Assembly: GCF_900129985.1 (NCBI RefSeq)
Contig: NZ_FQXN01000004.1
Span: 62,001-126,000, forward strand
Source: Thermosipho atlanticus DSM 15807
GTDB lineage: Bacteria > Thermotogota > Thermotogae > Thermotogales > Fervidobacteriaceae
Direction of reading: 5' to 3'
DNA length: 64,000 bases
Numbering within the stretch: the stretch's first letter is position 1; every line of letters starts with the position of its first letter. Shown piece by piece: positions 11,319-19,856 of this stretch. The notes under the pieces were generated by a model. It made no database searches. It had not been told where the DNA came from and saw only the letters and a program-made list of their open reading frames with translations. Made by a program: the position numbers and the translations under genes.

Positions 11319-11346
11319 AAGGGCATGGGCTTCCATGCCCTTTTTT
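11319..11346 (+). terminator. Intrinsic terminator of the amidohydrolase gene
   Basis: GGGCATGG (11321-11328) and CCATGCCC (11333-11340) form a hairpin followed by six T. Confidence 0.9.
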
Positions 11347-11420
11347 ATATTTAAAAAGGCAAATAAAATATGAAATTAAAATAAATAATAATTGTATATG
11401 TGATAAATTTTTGTTATTTA

Positions 11421-11429
11421 TGTTATAAT
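11421..11429 (+). promoter_or_regulatory. Extended -10 promoter of the lipoprotein gene
   Basis: TGTTATAAT, 24 bases before the start codon, leaving a very short leader that begins close to the AAAGGAGGGGGG ribosome-binding site. No clear -35. Confidence 0.5.
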
Positions 11430-11452
11430 ATGTGATGAAAGGAGGGGGGATT

Positions 11453-13114
11453 ATGAAAAAAGTAAAGTATATTTTGTTTGGGATTGTTGTTGTGGCTTTC
11501 TTTGTCGCAGGATGTGTTGGAACAGAACCAATAAATCTTGGGCCATCCGAGATTGATGATACTGGAAATTTGGATCCAGACACACCGGCTTATTTTGCTG
11601 ACATAGTATCAGATGAAGATTTTATTGCGATATTGGACGAATTATTTTTAGGAGGGACTCTTTCTACTTCTTTTGATATTTCTACATTGGAAAATGGTTC
11701 ATTAGCAAAAAGTCTCGATAACGTAGTTAACAACTTTAGTTCAATACAAGAACCAAAGTTAGATGTCACTCCTTATTCAACCAGTATGAACGATTATGAT
11801 CGAATGATTCACTTTATTAATCTTATTGCAAGCAAAGAAAATTTAATTAACAAGATGAAGCAATTTAGAACAGGAGTTAACAATTTATTGCAGTATGAAC
11901 AAAGATACGATTATGTTGTAGAAATAACTGGGACTGCAAAAACTAAGGTTGAGAATGTTTTAAGACATTTTAAAGGTTTAGACCCCGAATATACTGTGGA
12001 TCATTTGTACGGAGACTTTAGAGATATTATGATACTAAACTTATTTATTGAACCATTTATATTTATCCATGATAATCAACAAAAATTAATTACTATGATT
12101 GAAAATGCTTCAAGAACAGAAGAAATGGGACCGTCAAATTTTTTGCGACAAGAGTTTATTACTGAAGTAAGCTCTTTTACAGGAGCGTATCCTGAGGTAG
12201 ATTTTGCTAGTCCAACATATTTAGATGGGCTGAAAACATTCTTATATAATGTCTCAGCTATTTCTCCAGACGTGAATTATTTAGATTTATTCGATATTTT
12301 TGTTAATGAAGCTTTCGTCTATACGTGGGTGAATGACTTTATTCATCTTTCCGATTTATTGTTAAAAACAATAGTTGAAATAAACAATTATGAGGTTTCT
12401 AAAACTAACGAGTATGGTTTTAGGAACGATGGAAAGATTACACTTTGGACATTTGGGAACGATCCAGGAGTAGATTATATGGCTTTAACTCTTGAATGGT
12501 ATGATGAACCTTTAGGACCATTACCTGATGGTATGACAGGAACGTTAAACAATCAACCCATTGATGATACAATGCAAGTTATTGATGTTTTGCAAACTCT
12601 AGATACAGTTCTTCCAAATGGAGAATTAAATCTAACTTTGTCTTATTCAACTCCTATTGATCTTGAACACTCTATTAATGTTGATTTTTCATTAGTGGTT
12701 GATTTTCAAAAGTTAAACGTTCCTGAAATTGATTTGAAAGATTGTAATTTGAAAGTAAATAGTGAATTGTTTGAAATGCTAAATGTTGCTTCTATAACGG
12801 AATTTTCTACAGCATTGTATAGAATAGCAAATGATATTTATGATCCAAGTGATGTTGTGACAGTTCTTTATTACTTTAACTTCATTACTTCAAATCTAGA
12901 ATTTGTGTCATTTAACTTTGATGAAGCCAGTACTACGACAACTATAGTATTTGAATACAATTTAGAAAATGGAGCAGTTGTAGCAACTTTGACTTTGACT
13001 TTTGAAGGGTTTACTTTACCTCAACTTATTAATCCTCTGTCATTTTCACAAGATGCAATAAGTAACCTTGAGTATTTAGGAAGATTGTTTTTGAAGAAAA
13101 TAGAAGTGTTTTAG
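11453..13114 (+). CDS. Large secreted lipoprotein of unknown function
   Basis: I do not recognise the family. The 553-residue product starts with a lipoprotein signal peptide: MKKVKYILFGIVVVAFF then the lipobox VAGC, so the mature protein would begin at a lipid-modified Cys near residue 21. The rest is acidic, low in Cys, and shows alternating helical (residues 100-330) and beta-rich stretches, with threonine-rich strands near the C-terminus (EASTTTTIVFEYNL). No catalytic motif is evident. ATG at 11453 is preceded by AAAGGAGGGGGG. It is a single-gene unit closed by a bidirectional terminator. It probably sits at the outer face of the inner membrane or in the outer envelope; that is inference from the signal alone. 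Confidence 0.85.
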   Translation: MKKVKYILFGIVVVAFFVAGCVGTEPINLGPSEIDDTGNLDPDTPAYFADIVSDEDFIAILDELFLGGTLSTSFDISTLENGSLAKSLDNVVNNFSSIQEPKLDVTPYSTSMNDYDRMIHFINLIASKENLINKMKQFRTGVNNLLQYEQRYDYVVEITGTAKTKVENVLRHFKGLDPEYTVDHLYGDFRDIMILNLFIEPFIFIHDNQQKLITMIENASRTEEMGPSNFLRQEFITEVSSFTGAYPEVDFASPTYLDGLKTFLYNVSAISPDVNYLDLFDIFVNEAFVYTWVNDFIHLSDLLLKTIVEINNYEVSKTNEYGFRNDGKITLWTFGNDPGVDYMALTLEWYDEPLGPLPDGMTGTLNNQPIDDTMQVIDVLQTLDTVLPNGELNLTLSYSTPIDLEHSINVDFSLVVDFQKLNVPEIDLKDCNLKVNSELFEMLNVASITEFSTALYRIANDIYDPSDVVTVLYYFNFITSNLEFVSFNFDEASTTTTIVFEYNLENGAVVATLTLTFEGFTLPQLINPLSFSQDAISNLEYLGRLFLKKIEVF

Positions 13115-13117
13115 TTA

Positions 13118-13153
13118 AAAAAAATAAGGAGCCGCATGGCTCCTTATTTTTAT
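13118..13153. terminator. Bidirectional terminator between convergent genes
   Basis: AAAATAAGGAGCC-GCAT-GGCTCCTTATTTT is a near-perfect hairpin flanked by A-rich and T-rich tracts, so it can serve both the lipoprotein gene (plus) and the HAD phosphatase gene (minus). It overlaps the last codons of the minus-strand gene. Confidence 0.9.
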
Positions 13154-13830
13154 TTTGAAACAATTATTTTGTATAATTCTTCATAACTTGTTGCCTTCTT
13201 ACAATCTACATTGTATTTGTTCTTGGGATCGTATAAAATAAAGTCAATATTTGCTCTTTTGGCTCCTTCGTAATCGGTTTCTATTTTGTCACCAATATAT
13301 AAAGATTCAGATAATGGTATTTTTGTTATTTGTTCTGCGTAGAAAAAAATATCCGGTTCAGGCTTTGGTTTGCCAACTTTTTCAGAAGTTAAAACAAATT
13401 CAAAAAATCTATCTAATCGAGCTATTTTAGATCTATTTTGTTGTACAGAATCAACGCCATTTGTAATTGCAGCCATTCTGAACCCTAAAGACTTTAGAGA
13501 GTATAAAAATTCTTCTGCCCCATCGATAAAAATAGCAGCATTTGAAAGATGCTCTAAATATATTTCGGAAACTTTCTTGTAATCTTTCAGATTTATTCCG
13601 ATGTTGTTAAAAAATTCTTTGAATCTTTCAACTACTATTGTTTCTTTTGGATATTTTCCTTCAGCAAATAACTTCCACCATTTTTCGTTTATAGTTTTAT
13701 AAATTCCCAAAAATTCTTTTTGAAAATCAAGTTTAAAATATTCAAAAACTTTTTTCAACGCATATTCTTCTGATTTATCAAAATCTAGGATGGTGTTGTC
13801 TAAATCAAAATAGATCATTGTATATTTCAT
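13150..13830 (-). CDS. HAD-superfamily phosphatase, YjjG/YfnB-like
   Basis: A 226-residue haloacid dehalogenase-like hydrolase of subfamily IA. Motif I is DLDNT at 9-13 (nucleophile Asp9), a helical cap follows (residues 15-90), motif II is ITNG near 118, motif III Lys lies in VGKPKPEPDIF and motif IV is YIGDKIETDYEGA. Overall it matches the YjjG/YfnB group, which hydrolyse nucleoside monophosphates including non-canonical pyrimidine nucleotides; the actual substrate is not decided by sequence. Its ATG follows the stop of the oxidoreductase gene with no gap (TAA-ATG), so it is the last gene of the pheS run and translationally coupled. Confidence 0.88.
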   Translation of the reverse strand: MKYTMIYFDLDNTILDFDKSEEYALKKVFEYFKLDFQKEFLGIYKTINEKWWKLFAEGKYPKETIVVERFKEFFNNIGINLKDYKKVSEIYLEHLSNAAIFIDGAEEFLYSLKSLGFRMAAITNGVDSVQQNRSKIARLDRFFEFVLTSEKVGKPKPEPDIFFYAEQITKIPLSESLYIGDKIETDYEGAKRANIDFILYDPKNKYNVDCKKATSYEELYKIIVSK

Positions 13831-14904
13831 TTATTTCTCCTCCTTCATTTCATAAGTAGAAAACTCGAAAGGAAATTTTACAGGTTTTCCTTCTAAAGCA
13901 GATTTGTATATTGCAAGTACTATTTCTACCGCCTTTTTCCCATCTTCTCCTGATATATATGGTTTTCTATCTTCTTCTATTGCTTCGTAAAAGTCTTTGT
14001 ATAACGGTACATGTCCAAAACCATATACCGTATCTGGATCAGGTAAATTCATAAAGGGATGTCCTTCTTCCCCTTCAAATTTCCACTCTTCTATTCTGTT
14101 TACCGCAAGTCCTCCTATTATTACTGTCCCTTTCTCTCCAAATATCCCTAGCTTTTCATGTAAGTTCCTCGGATATATCGAAGTCGTCCCTTCTATTATC
14201 CCCACTTTTCCATCTTTGAACTTTATTATTGCTCCTCCAAAATCTTCTGCTTCTATATATGGATGATTAAAATTTTTAATTATTCCATATACTTCCTCTA
14301 TCTTCCCTCCTAACATCCACTGCAGTAAATCTATATTGTGTGTGCATTGATTCATTAATGCTCCTCCATCTTCTTCCCATGTCCCTCTCCAACTTGCTTG
14401 TTTGTAATACTCCTCATTCCTGTTCCACCTTATTGTTGCAACTCCATAGTGTATCTTTCCAAATGCCCCTTCTTCTACTTTTTTCCTCAATTCTTGTATT
14501 GGGGGATTAAATCTGTTTTGAAAGCAAACCTCCAATTTTAAGTTCTTTTCTTTTGAAAGTTTTATCATTTCATTTGCATGTTTTGTGGATAGTGCCATTG
14601 GCTTTTCTACAAGTACATGTTTGTTATTTGTTAATGCTTCCATCGTTATTTCATAGTGTTTTCCACTCTCTGTTGCTATTGCTATTGCGTCTATATCTTC
14701 TCTCTTTAAGATTTTTCTATAGTCTTTTTCAACCTCTGGTTTCTTACCTATCCTCTTTTCTATTATCTCTGAACATTTGTTTGCTCTTTCTACGTTTATG
14801 TCACACAATGCTACTGTTTCAATTTTATCCGAGTTTTGCAAGAGTGCTTCTATATGTTTTCTTGTCCCTATCCTTCCACATCCTATTAGTGCTATCCTTA
14901 GCAT
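13831..14904 (-). CDS. Gfo/Idh/MocA-family NAD(P)-dependent oxidoreductase
   Basis: A 357-residue sugar- or inositol-type dehydrogenase. The N-terminal Rossmann fold has GCGRIG at 8-13; the family EKPMA block supplies the likely catalytic Lys, and the second half (MNQCTHNIDLLQWMLGG) is the substrate-binding domain with the typical His-Asn/Asp pair. Substrate unknown. Codon use differs from the neighbours: the coding strand strongly prefers A- and G-ending codons such as ATA, GGG, AGG and GTA between about 13960 and 14800, whereas adjacent genes use many T-ending codons, which suggests recent acquisition. It lies ten bases downstream of the ZIP transporter gene and directly abuts the HAD gene. 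Confidence 0.9.
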   Translation of the reverse strand: MLRIALIGCGRIGTRKHIEALLQNSDKIETVALCDINVERANKCSEIIEKRIGKKPEVEKDYRKILKREDIDAIAIATESGKHYEITMEALTNNKHVLVEKPMALSTKHANEMIKLSKEKNLKLEVCFQNRFNPPIQELRKKVEEGAFGKIHYGVATIRWNRNEEYYKQASWRGTWEEDGGALMNQCTHNIDLLQWMLGGKIEEVYGIIKNFNHPYIEAEDFGGAIIKFKDGKVGIIEGTTSIYPRNLHEKLGIFGEKGTVIIGGLAVNRIEEWKFEGEEGHPFMNLPDPDTVYGFGHVPLYKDFYEAIEEDRKPYISGEDGKKAVEIVLAIYKSALEGKPVKFPFEFSTYEMKEEK

Positions 14905-14914
14905 TTTATTCCTC

Positions 14915-15655
14915 CTATCCTAAAATGACATCAAGGGCTGACATTATGAAAAATCCTATAATTAGAAAGTAAGTAGAAAGGCGTTCATTTCCTCTTAAGT
15001 GTGTTTCTGGAATAACTTCATCGCTTATAACAAATATCATTGCACCAGCAGCAAAAGCCATCATATATGGTAAAAGTGCTTGTGAAATAGAAACTATTCC
15101 AGCACCAAAAATTCCTCCAACAATTTCTACAACTCCAGTAAGAAACGCGATAAAAAATGAGGTTTTAATACTGTACCCAGCATTTATCAAAGCAGCCGTA
15201 ACTGCAGCTCCCTCAGGAATATTTTGTGCACCTATGGCAAAAGCAATGCTAAAGGCCTGATCGGAAAAAGCACTCACACCAACAGCCATTCCTTCAGGTA
15301 AGTTGTGAATCGTAATAGCTATAACGAATAGCCATATTTTTTTAAGTTTTACAAGTTCAAGGCCCTCATGTCCTTTGAGAAAATGTTCATGTGGAGAATA
15401 TTTATCCATTATATCTACTAATATTGCCCCAAGAAAAAATCCTATTAAAAATCTAAACAATCCGCCCATTTCAATTGAGGGGGCAACTAGACTAAAAGCA
15501 CTAGCTGCAAGCATTATTCCAGCCGCCATGCCAAGCAATGCATCGATGAATTTTTCATTTACTCCTTTTTTGAAAAATAAAAAAGGAATAGCACCTAATG
15601 ATGTAGCCATACCTGCAACACTACTTAATAATACACCCTTTAAGAATATATTCAT
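14915..15655 (-). CDS. ZIP-family divalent metal transporter
   Basis: Inner-membrane importer of zinc or other divalent metals. The 246-residue protein has about eight hydrophobic segments and the two ZIP signature helices: HNLPEGMAVGV in the fourth and QNIPEGAAV in the fifth, whose His, Asn and Glu residues form the binuclear metal site. A short histidine-containing loop (SPHEHFLKGHEGLE) precedes them. It is closest in layout to the GufA/ZupT branch. ATG overlaps the end of the nitrilase gene by four bases (coupled translation). Confidence 0.92.
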   Translation of the reverse strand: MNIFLKGVLLSSVAGMATSLGAIPFLFFKKGVNEKFIDALLGMAAGIMLAASAFSLVAPSIEMGGLFRFLIGFFLGAILVDIMDKYSPHEHFLKGHEGLELVKLKKIWLFVIAITIHNLPEGMAVGVSAFSDQAFSIAFAIGAQNIPEGAAVTAALINAGYSIKTSFFIAFLTGVVEIVGGIFGAGIVSISQALLPYMMAFAAGAMIFVISDEVIPETHLRGNERLSTYFLIIGFFIMSALDVILG

Positions 15656-16446
15656 TTTATCACATCCGTGTAAAGATGTTTTTGCCTGTTTAGAAAATAT
15701 GCGTGAGATTTACCTTCTTCTTTAAACCTATAAAAATCAATAGTTGAAACATCTATATCATAATAAATTATTTCCTCTTTTTTTCTTGCACGAGCAAGAA
15801 TAGTACCATCAGGACCAACTATTCTTGAATTTCCAAGATATTCCATGACTCCTTTCCCTGTTGTGGATGATGAAACAAGAAAAGAACCATTCTCTATTGC
15901 TCGTGCTCTTGTTGCTATATCATAGATGTGTTTTCTTTCCTTGCCAAAAGCAAAAGGTGCCAAAAAAACTTGTGCGCCATTTATAGCTAATATCCGTGCG
16001 ATTTCTGGAAAACCAACTTCATAGCAGATAAAAATTCCAAAATACACACCATTGAATTTGTAAACGAGAAATCTTTCACCAGGTTCAAAAATTTCTTTTT
16101 CTTTTCTAAATAAATGAGTTTTATCGTAAAATAAGATATCCTTTTTCTTTTTTATAACAAAAACGGAATTTCTCAATTTTCCAAGAACAACACGTGGGGT
16201 TCCTCCAACAATAGCCATATTGAACTTTCTTGAGAGTTTCAGTAATTCAGATTTTATTTCTTTAAAGAAATCAACACCTTTTTTTAAAATTTCAAAATCA
16301 TAGGTATACCCGGATAAAGACAATTCAGGAAAAAGTATTGTCATTGCTCCATTTTTTCCTGCTTCGTTAATAAATTCAATATATTTATTAAAATTGTACT
16401 CAAACTTTCCAGGTATAGGGTTAAATTGGCTTGATGCTATTAACAC
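15652..16446 (-). CDS. Carbon-nitrogen hydrolase (nitrilase superfamily)
   Basis: Cytoplasmic amidase-type enzyme of 264 residues. The Glu-Lys-Cys triad is visible: Glu near 41 in LFPELSLSGY, Lys in YDKTHLF and Cys in GIFICYEVGFPE. Members cleave omega-amides, N-carbamoyl compounds or related amides; the sequence does not decide which. I chose GTG at 16446 because GAGGAGG sits seven bases upstream inside the end of the radical SAM gene; an in-frame TTG at 16464 would overlap that site. The gene overlaps the upstream gene by 26 bases and the downstream transporter gene by four. Confidence 0.88.
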   Translation of the reverse strand: MLIASSQFNPIPGKFEYNFNKYIEFINEAGKNGAMTILFPELSLSGYTYDFEILKKGVDFFKEIKSELLKLSRKFNMAIVGGTPRVVLGKLRNSVFVIKKKKDILFYDKTHLFRKEKEIFEPGERFLVYKFNGVYFGIFICYEVGFPEIARILAINGAQVFLAPFAFGKERKHIYDIATRARAIENGSFLVSSSTTGKGVMEYLGNSRIVGPDGTILARARKKEEIIYYDIDVSTIDFYRFKEEGKSHAYFLNRQKHLYTDVIK

Positions 16447-17614
16447 TTGCGACCCTCCTCGCAAGTTCTTCTTGTTTTAACCAATAACCATCAAGATATC
16501 CTTTGGCAGTTAGTAACCCAAGAAATTTGTAATGCTTTTGAGTTAACTTTCCAGGTCCAACGTTTGATAAAGGTGTTCCAGGCAATGGCATGAAAGTATG
16601 TGCATGTACTTTGGCATTATATTTTTCAACAATTTTCTCGATAAATTCAAATGTTTTTTCTATCTCTTCATCTGTTTCAAAAGGAAATCCGAATATAAAA
16701 TCAACTTTTGGAATAAAACCGTGTTTATTTAAAAGATAAAGAGCATTTTCAATTTGTTCTAAAGTGTGGCCACGTTTAATTTTTTTTAATATTCTGTCAC
16801 TACCACTTTGTGCACCAATTACAATGTATTTGTTGTTGACGTATTTTTTAATAACAGAAAGAGTTTCATCGGTTATGCTTTCAGGTCTGACATCTGAAGG
16901 AAAAGTACCAAAGTAAATTTCTTCTACTCCTATTTTTTTCAAGTTATATAATAATTCTTCTATGGCTTCTGGGTTAGGGGTTATCCCATTTTTGCTTCCA
17001 TAACCAAATGAGTTTGGAGAAATAAATCTGGCAATTTTCCTTCCGTTTTTCACTCCAATCCTAGAATATTCAATAATCTGTTCAATGGGTCTATGTCTTG
17101 TAATTTTTCCGGCAAGTCTTGGAGTCTGACAATATCCACATGAGAAGGGACATCCTCTAGAAATTTCTATAGGCATATATAAATTTTTTTCAGGGCAAAA
17201 TGGTGGAAACTTCGCTAAATCTACTCTATCAGATGTACCATCGTAGATTCTGTTTTTAGGATATTTGCCATTGATGAATTTTCTTATATTTTCTTCTCCG
17301 TCACCAGTAAATACATAATCAAATCCTAAGTCTAAGACTTGGTGGGGTAAGGCTGTAACGTGTGGCCCTCCGGCAATTAACGTGTATCCTTTTTCTTTTA
17401 GAATTTTGACTTCTTTTTTTACCGTTTCAAAATCAAAGCTCATAAAAGAAAAGAGAACGACAGTTCCCTTTGTATTATGAATAAGAATATCATCTAAACT
17501 TCTTGCATCAATCAATTCTATATTTTTTGTGTAAGAATAAATTGAGGCAACAAGTGCCGTAATACTATATCTATTTGTCGGAGTATATCTAAAAATTATT
17601 TTTTTTATTTCCAC
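16421..17614 (-). CDS. B12-binding-domain radical SAM protein
   Basis: A 397-residue protein with an N-terminal Rossmann-like cobalamin-binding-type domain (residues 1-115, including LIAGGPHVTALP) and a radical SAM core whose 4Fe-4S motif is C155-x3-C159-x2-C162. The arrangement matches a family found mainly in archaea and thermophiles (the MJ_1487 type, recalled from family knowledge). The substrate is unknown; proteins of this type often act as methyltransferases or methylthiotransferases. The canonical DxHxxG of B12-binding is not evident, so cobalamin use is uncertain. It overlaps the remA-like gene by ten bases and the nitrilase gene by 26. Confidence 0.82.
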   Translation of the reverse strand: MEIKKIIFRYTPTNRYSITALVASIYSYTKNIELIDARSLDDILIHNTKGTVVLFSFMSFDFETVKKEVKILKEKGYTLIAGGPHVTALPHQVLDLGFDYVFTGDGEENIRKFINGKYPKNRIYDGTSDRVDLAKFPPFCPEKNLYMPIEISRGCPFSCGYCQTPRLAGKITRHRPIEQIIEYSRIGVKNGRKIARFISPNSFGYGSKNGITPNPEAIEELLYNLKKIGVEEIYFGTFPSDVRPESITDETLSVIKKYVNNKYIVIGAQSGSDRILKKIKRGHTLEQIENALYLLNKHGFIPKVDFIFGFPFETDEEIEKTFEFIEKIVEKYNAKVHAHTFMPLPGTPLSNVGPGKLTQKHYKFLGLLTAKGYLDGYWLKQEELARRVASVNSIKPI

Positions 17615-17841
17615 AACGCCTCATCGACCTCTTCAAGTGTTTTTGAAGAAACTAAAATATGGCCACTGTCCATGATGAGAATAGTTTTAGCTTCTTCTCC
17701 ATATGTTATGTTAACTATTTTTTCACCAATTTTGTTTAATCCTCTAATCTTTCGCGCAATTGAGGAAGAAATTGGAAGAATCGCAATAATTCTTGATTTT
17801 GGGATAAAGATATTTGGTGTAAGCTTTATAACTTGTTTCAT
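17605..17841 (-). CDS. RemA-like DUF370 regulatory protein
   Basis: A 78-residue protein of the DUF370/RemA family. It keeps the family core: an N-terminal strand (MKQVIKLTPNIFIPKSRIIAIL), an Ile/Lys-rich helix, then TYGEEAKTILIMDSGHILVSSKT, equivalent to the TYGRRTRAVVVMDSDHV block of RemA. In Bacillus subtilis RemA is a DNA-binding activator of biofilm matrix genes and osmoprotection genes; its role in Thermotogales is not established. It lies between ychF (11-base gap) and the radical SAM gene (overlap), so it is cotranscribed. Confidence 0.82.
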   Translation of the reverse strand: MKQVIKLTPNIFIPKSRIIAILPISSSIARKIRGLNKIGEKIVNITYGEEAKTILIMDSGHILVSSKTLEEVDEALWK

Positions 17842-17852
17842 GTTTTTGCCTC

Positions 17853-18926
17853 CTATATATTAAATCTTATAGTTATAATATCTCCATCTTCAATTACATG
17901 CTCTTTTCCAACTAATTTCATCAATCCTTTTTCCTTTACTTCTTTTTCACTTCCAAGAGAGACCAAATCATCGTATTTAATGATTTCTGCTTTTATAAAT
18001 CCTCTAGCTAGATCTGAATGGATAGTTCCAGCGGCTTCTACAGCAGTACTTCCTTTTTTAAGTGTCCATGCACGTACTTCATCTTTACCAACAGTAAAGA
18101 ATGAAATAAGCCCAAGTTGGCTATACATGGTTTTTGAAAGTCTTTCAATACCAGATTCGGTAATACCAAGATCTTTCAAGAATTCTTCTCTCTCATTTTC
18201 AGGAAGTTCCTGTATTTCTTTTTCCATTAATCCGCAAAGTTCGATATATGCGAAGTTATATTCATTTACAACTTTTAATATTTCATCTTTGCTTTCATAA
18301 TTTTTGTTTTCAAATTGTGTTTCATCAAGATTGACGGTAATAACTATAGGCTTTAATGTTACAAGGGAATAGCTTGAGACAAGTTTAATTTGATCTTCTG
18401 TAAATTCGTCTCTATGAAGTGACAAAAAGTCCTCATTTTCAAGTATATCTCTCATATGTAAAAGTACTTTTAATTCATTTTCTTCTCTATGTTCCAACTT
18501 TCTCTTTGCATTTTCAAGTTTTTCAATTCTGCTTGATACAATCTCCAAATCTCTGAATATAAACTCGTCTAAAGTCATTCTTAATTGTTTGAAAGCTGTT
18601 TCACCGTTTTCGGGAAATGGCACACTTTCATTTTTAAAGGCCCGTAAAACAAGAAGTAAAGCATCTGTATTTTGAACCATATTAAATACATGTGCTCTGC
18701 TTTTTTTGTCGTTAGGATTCAAAGAAGGTGTGTCAAAAAATTCAAGAGTTGCATAAGTAGTTTTTTTAGGGTTATACATATCCGAGAGGATTTTTACTCT
18801 TTTATCATAAACTTTTGCTATTCCTTTTTGATATGTGGTTGAATATGGATCAACTTCTAAACCAGTTAAAAGAGAAAATATAGTAGTCTTTCCTACTTGA
18901 GGTAGACCAACAATTCCAACTTTCAA
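17853..18926 (-). CDS. ychF: YchF/OLA1-type P-loop ATPase
   Basis: Obg-related ribosome-associated NTPase. The 357-residue protein has Walker A GLPQVGKT at 7-14, the switch/DxxG region EFFDTPSL, a coiled-coil insertion in the middle (residues 140-200) and a C-terminal TGS domain ending in EDGDIITIRFNI. YchF proteins prefer ATP over GTP because the NKxD motif is altered; here the equivalent is TVNLDE. Length matches the family (about 360). It overlaps truB by four bases (ATGA type). Confidence 0.92.
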   Translation of the reverse strand: MKVGIVGLPQVGKTTIFSLLTGLEVDPYSTTYQKGIAKVYDKRVKILSDMYNPKKTTYATLEFFDTPSLNPNDKKSRAHVFNMVQNTDALLLVLRAFKNESVPFPENGETAFKQLRMTLDEFIFRDLEIVSSRIEKLENAKRKLEHREENELKVLLHMRDILENEDFLSLHRDEFTEDQIKLVSSYSLVTLKPIVITVNLDETQFENKNYESKDEILKVVNEYNFAYIELCGLMEKEIQELPENEREEFLKDLGITESGIERLSKTMYSQLGLISFFTVGKDEVRAWTLKKGSTAVEAAGTIHSDLARGFIKAEIIKYDDLVSLGSEKEVKEKGLMKLVGKEHVIEDGDIITIRFNI

Positions 18927-19855
18927 AATTCCGCCCCCTTAAAAACTTTTTTTAATGTAAATACTCTTTCTTTTAAACGATTCTTTGTAATTAAAGTTTC
19001 AAAGAATGAGGAGTTTCTTTCTGCTCTGGCAATTGCAATTAACTTATTATCGCACATTATCATTACATCATCGTTTTTTTTGAAATCATCTTTTATCTCT
19101 TTTATAAACTCAAGAGTTGGTTGTATTCCATTAAAAATTTTTTCAACGTAATCTTTATAAATATTTACCTTCGGCAATTTCAAAACCTGTTCGACAGGTA
19201 TAATTTGTTCTTTAATTTTACCCCCAGAATTTTCAAAAGGATTTAATGAATCTTCAACTCTAAAATCACCTACTCTTGTTCGTATAAGTTCTACAGTAGT
19301 TGCACCGCAAGAGAGTTTATATCCTATATCCATACATAAGCTTCTAATATAAGTACCAGGTGAAACTTCTACTTCAAAAGAAAAATAAGGTTTTTCTATC
19401 GTTATATTTTTTATTTCAAATATTTCTACTTCTTTGGGTGGTAGTGATATTATTTTTCCTTTTCTTGCAAGTTCATATAGTTTTTTTCCTTTGTATTTTT
19501 TGGCAGAATATGCAGGTGGAACTTGCAAATATTTCCCTTTAAATGAGTTGATAACACTTTCGATTTCTTTTTCATTTTTTCTACATTCTCTTTCTTCTTG
19601 AACTTCACCAGTTATATCGTATGTTTCGGTAATGACCCCTAAAATTGCTTTAACAAAGTATCTTTTTTTTAAATTCTTAAAATATTCAAGCAATCGTGTA
19701 CTAGGACCAACACCAACAATTAAAACCCCCTCAGCAAAGGGGTCTAACGTTCCTGCGTGTCCAACTTTCCTAATATTTAATTTTCTTCTTAATTCGTCAA
19801 TAACATCATGTGAAGTCATTCCTTTTGGCTTAAATATGTTAAGAATTCCATTCAT
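18923..19855 (-). CDS. truB: tRNA pseudouridine-55 synthase
   Basis: Converts U55 of the tRNA T-loop to pseudouridine. The 310-residue product has catalytic Asp38 in GHAGTLDPFAEGVL, the KKYFVKAILGVITETYD block, VPPAYSAKKYKGKKLYELAR and SPGTYIRSLCMDIG, followed by a C-terminal PUA-like domain. ATG at 19855 is chosen because it lies one base after the pheS stop and gives an N-terminus (GILNIFKPKGMTSHD) matching TruB length; a TTG at 19870 inside pheS is an alternative. No Shine-Dalgarno is apparent, so translation probably depends on coupling to pheS. Confidence 0.95.
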   Translation of the reverse strand: MNGILNIFKPKGMTSHDVIDELRRKLNIRKVGHAGTLDPFAEGVLIVGVGPSTRLLEYFKNLKKRYFVKAILGVITETYDITGEVQEERECRKNEKEIESVINSFKGKYLQVPPAYSAKKYKGKKLYELARKGKIISLPPKEVEIFEIKNITIEKPYFSFEVEVSPGTYIRSLCMDIGYKLSCGATTVELIRTRVGDFRVEDSLNPFENSGGKIKEQIIPVEQVLKLPKVNIYKDYVEKIFNGIQPTLEFIKEIKDDFKKNDDVMIMCDNKLIAIARAERNSSFFETLITKNRLKERVFTLKKVFKGAEF

Positions 19856-19856
19856 A

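Noticed and set aside
14553-14972. Plus-strand Leu-rich ORF opposite the oxidoreductase gene
   Set aside because: Shadow of the A/G-ending codon bias of the minus-strand gene; no start signal.
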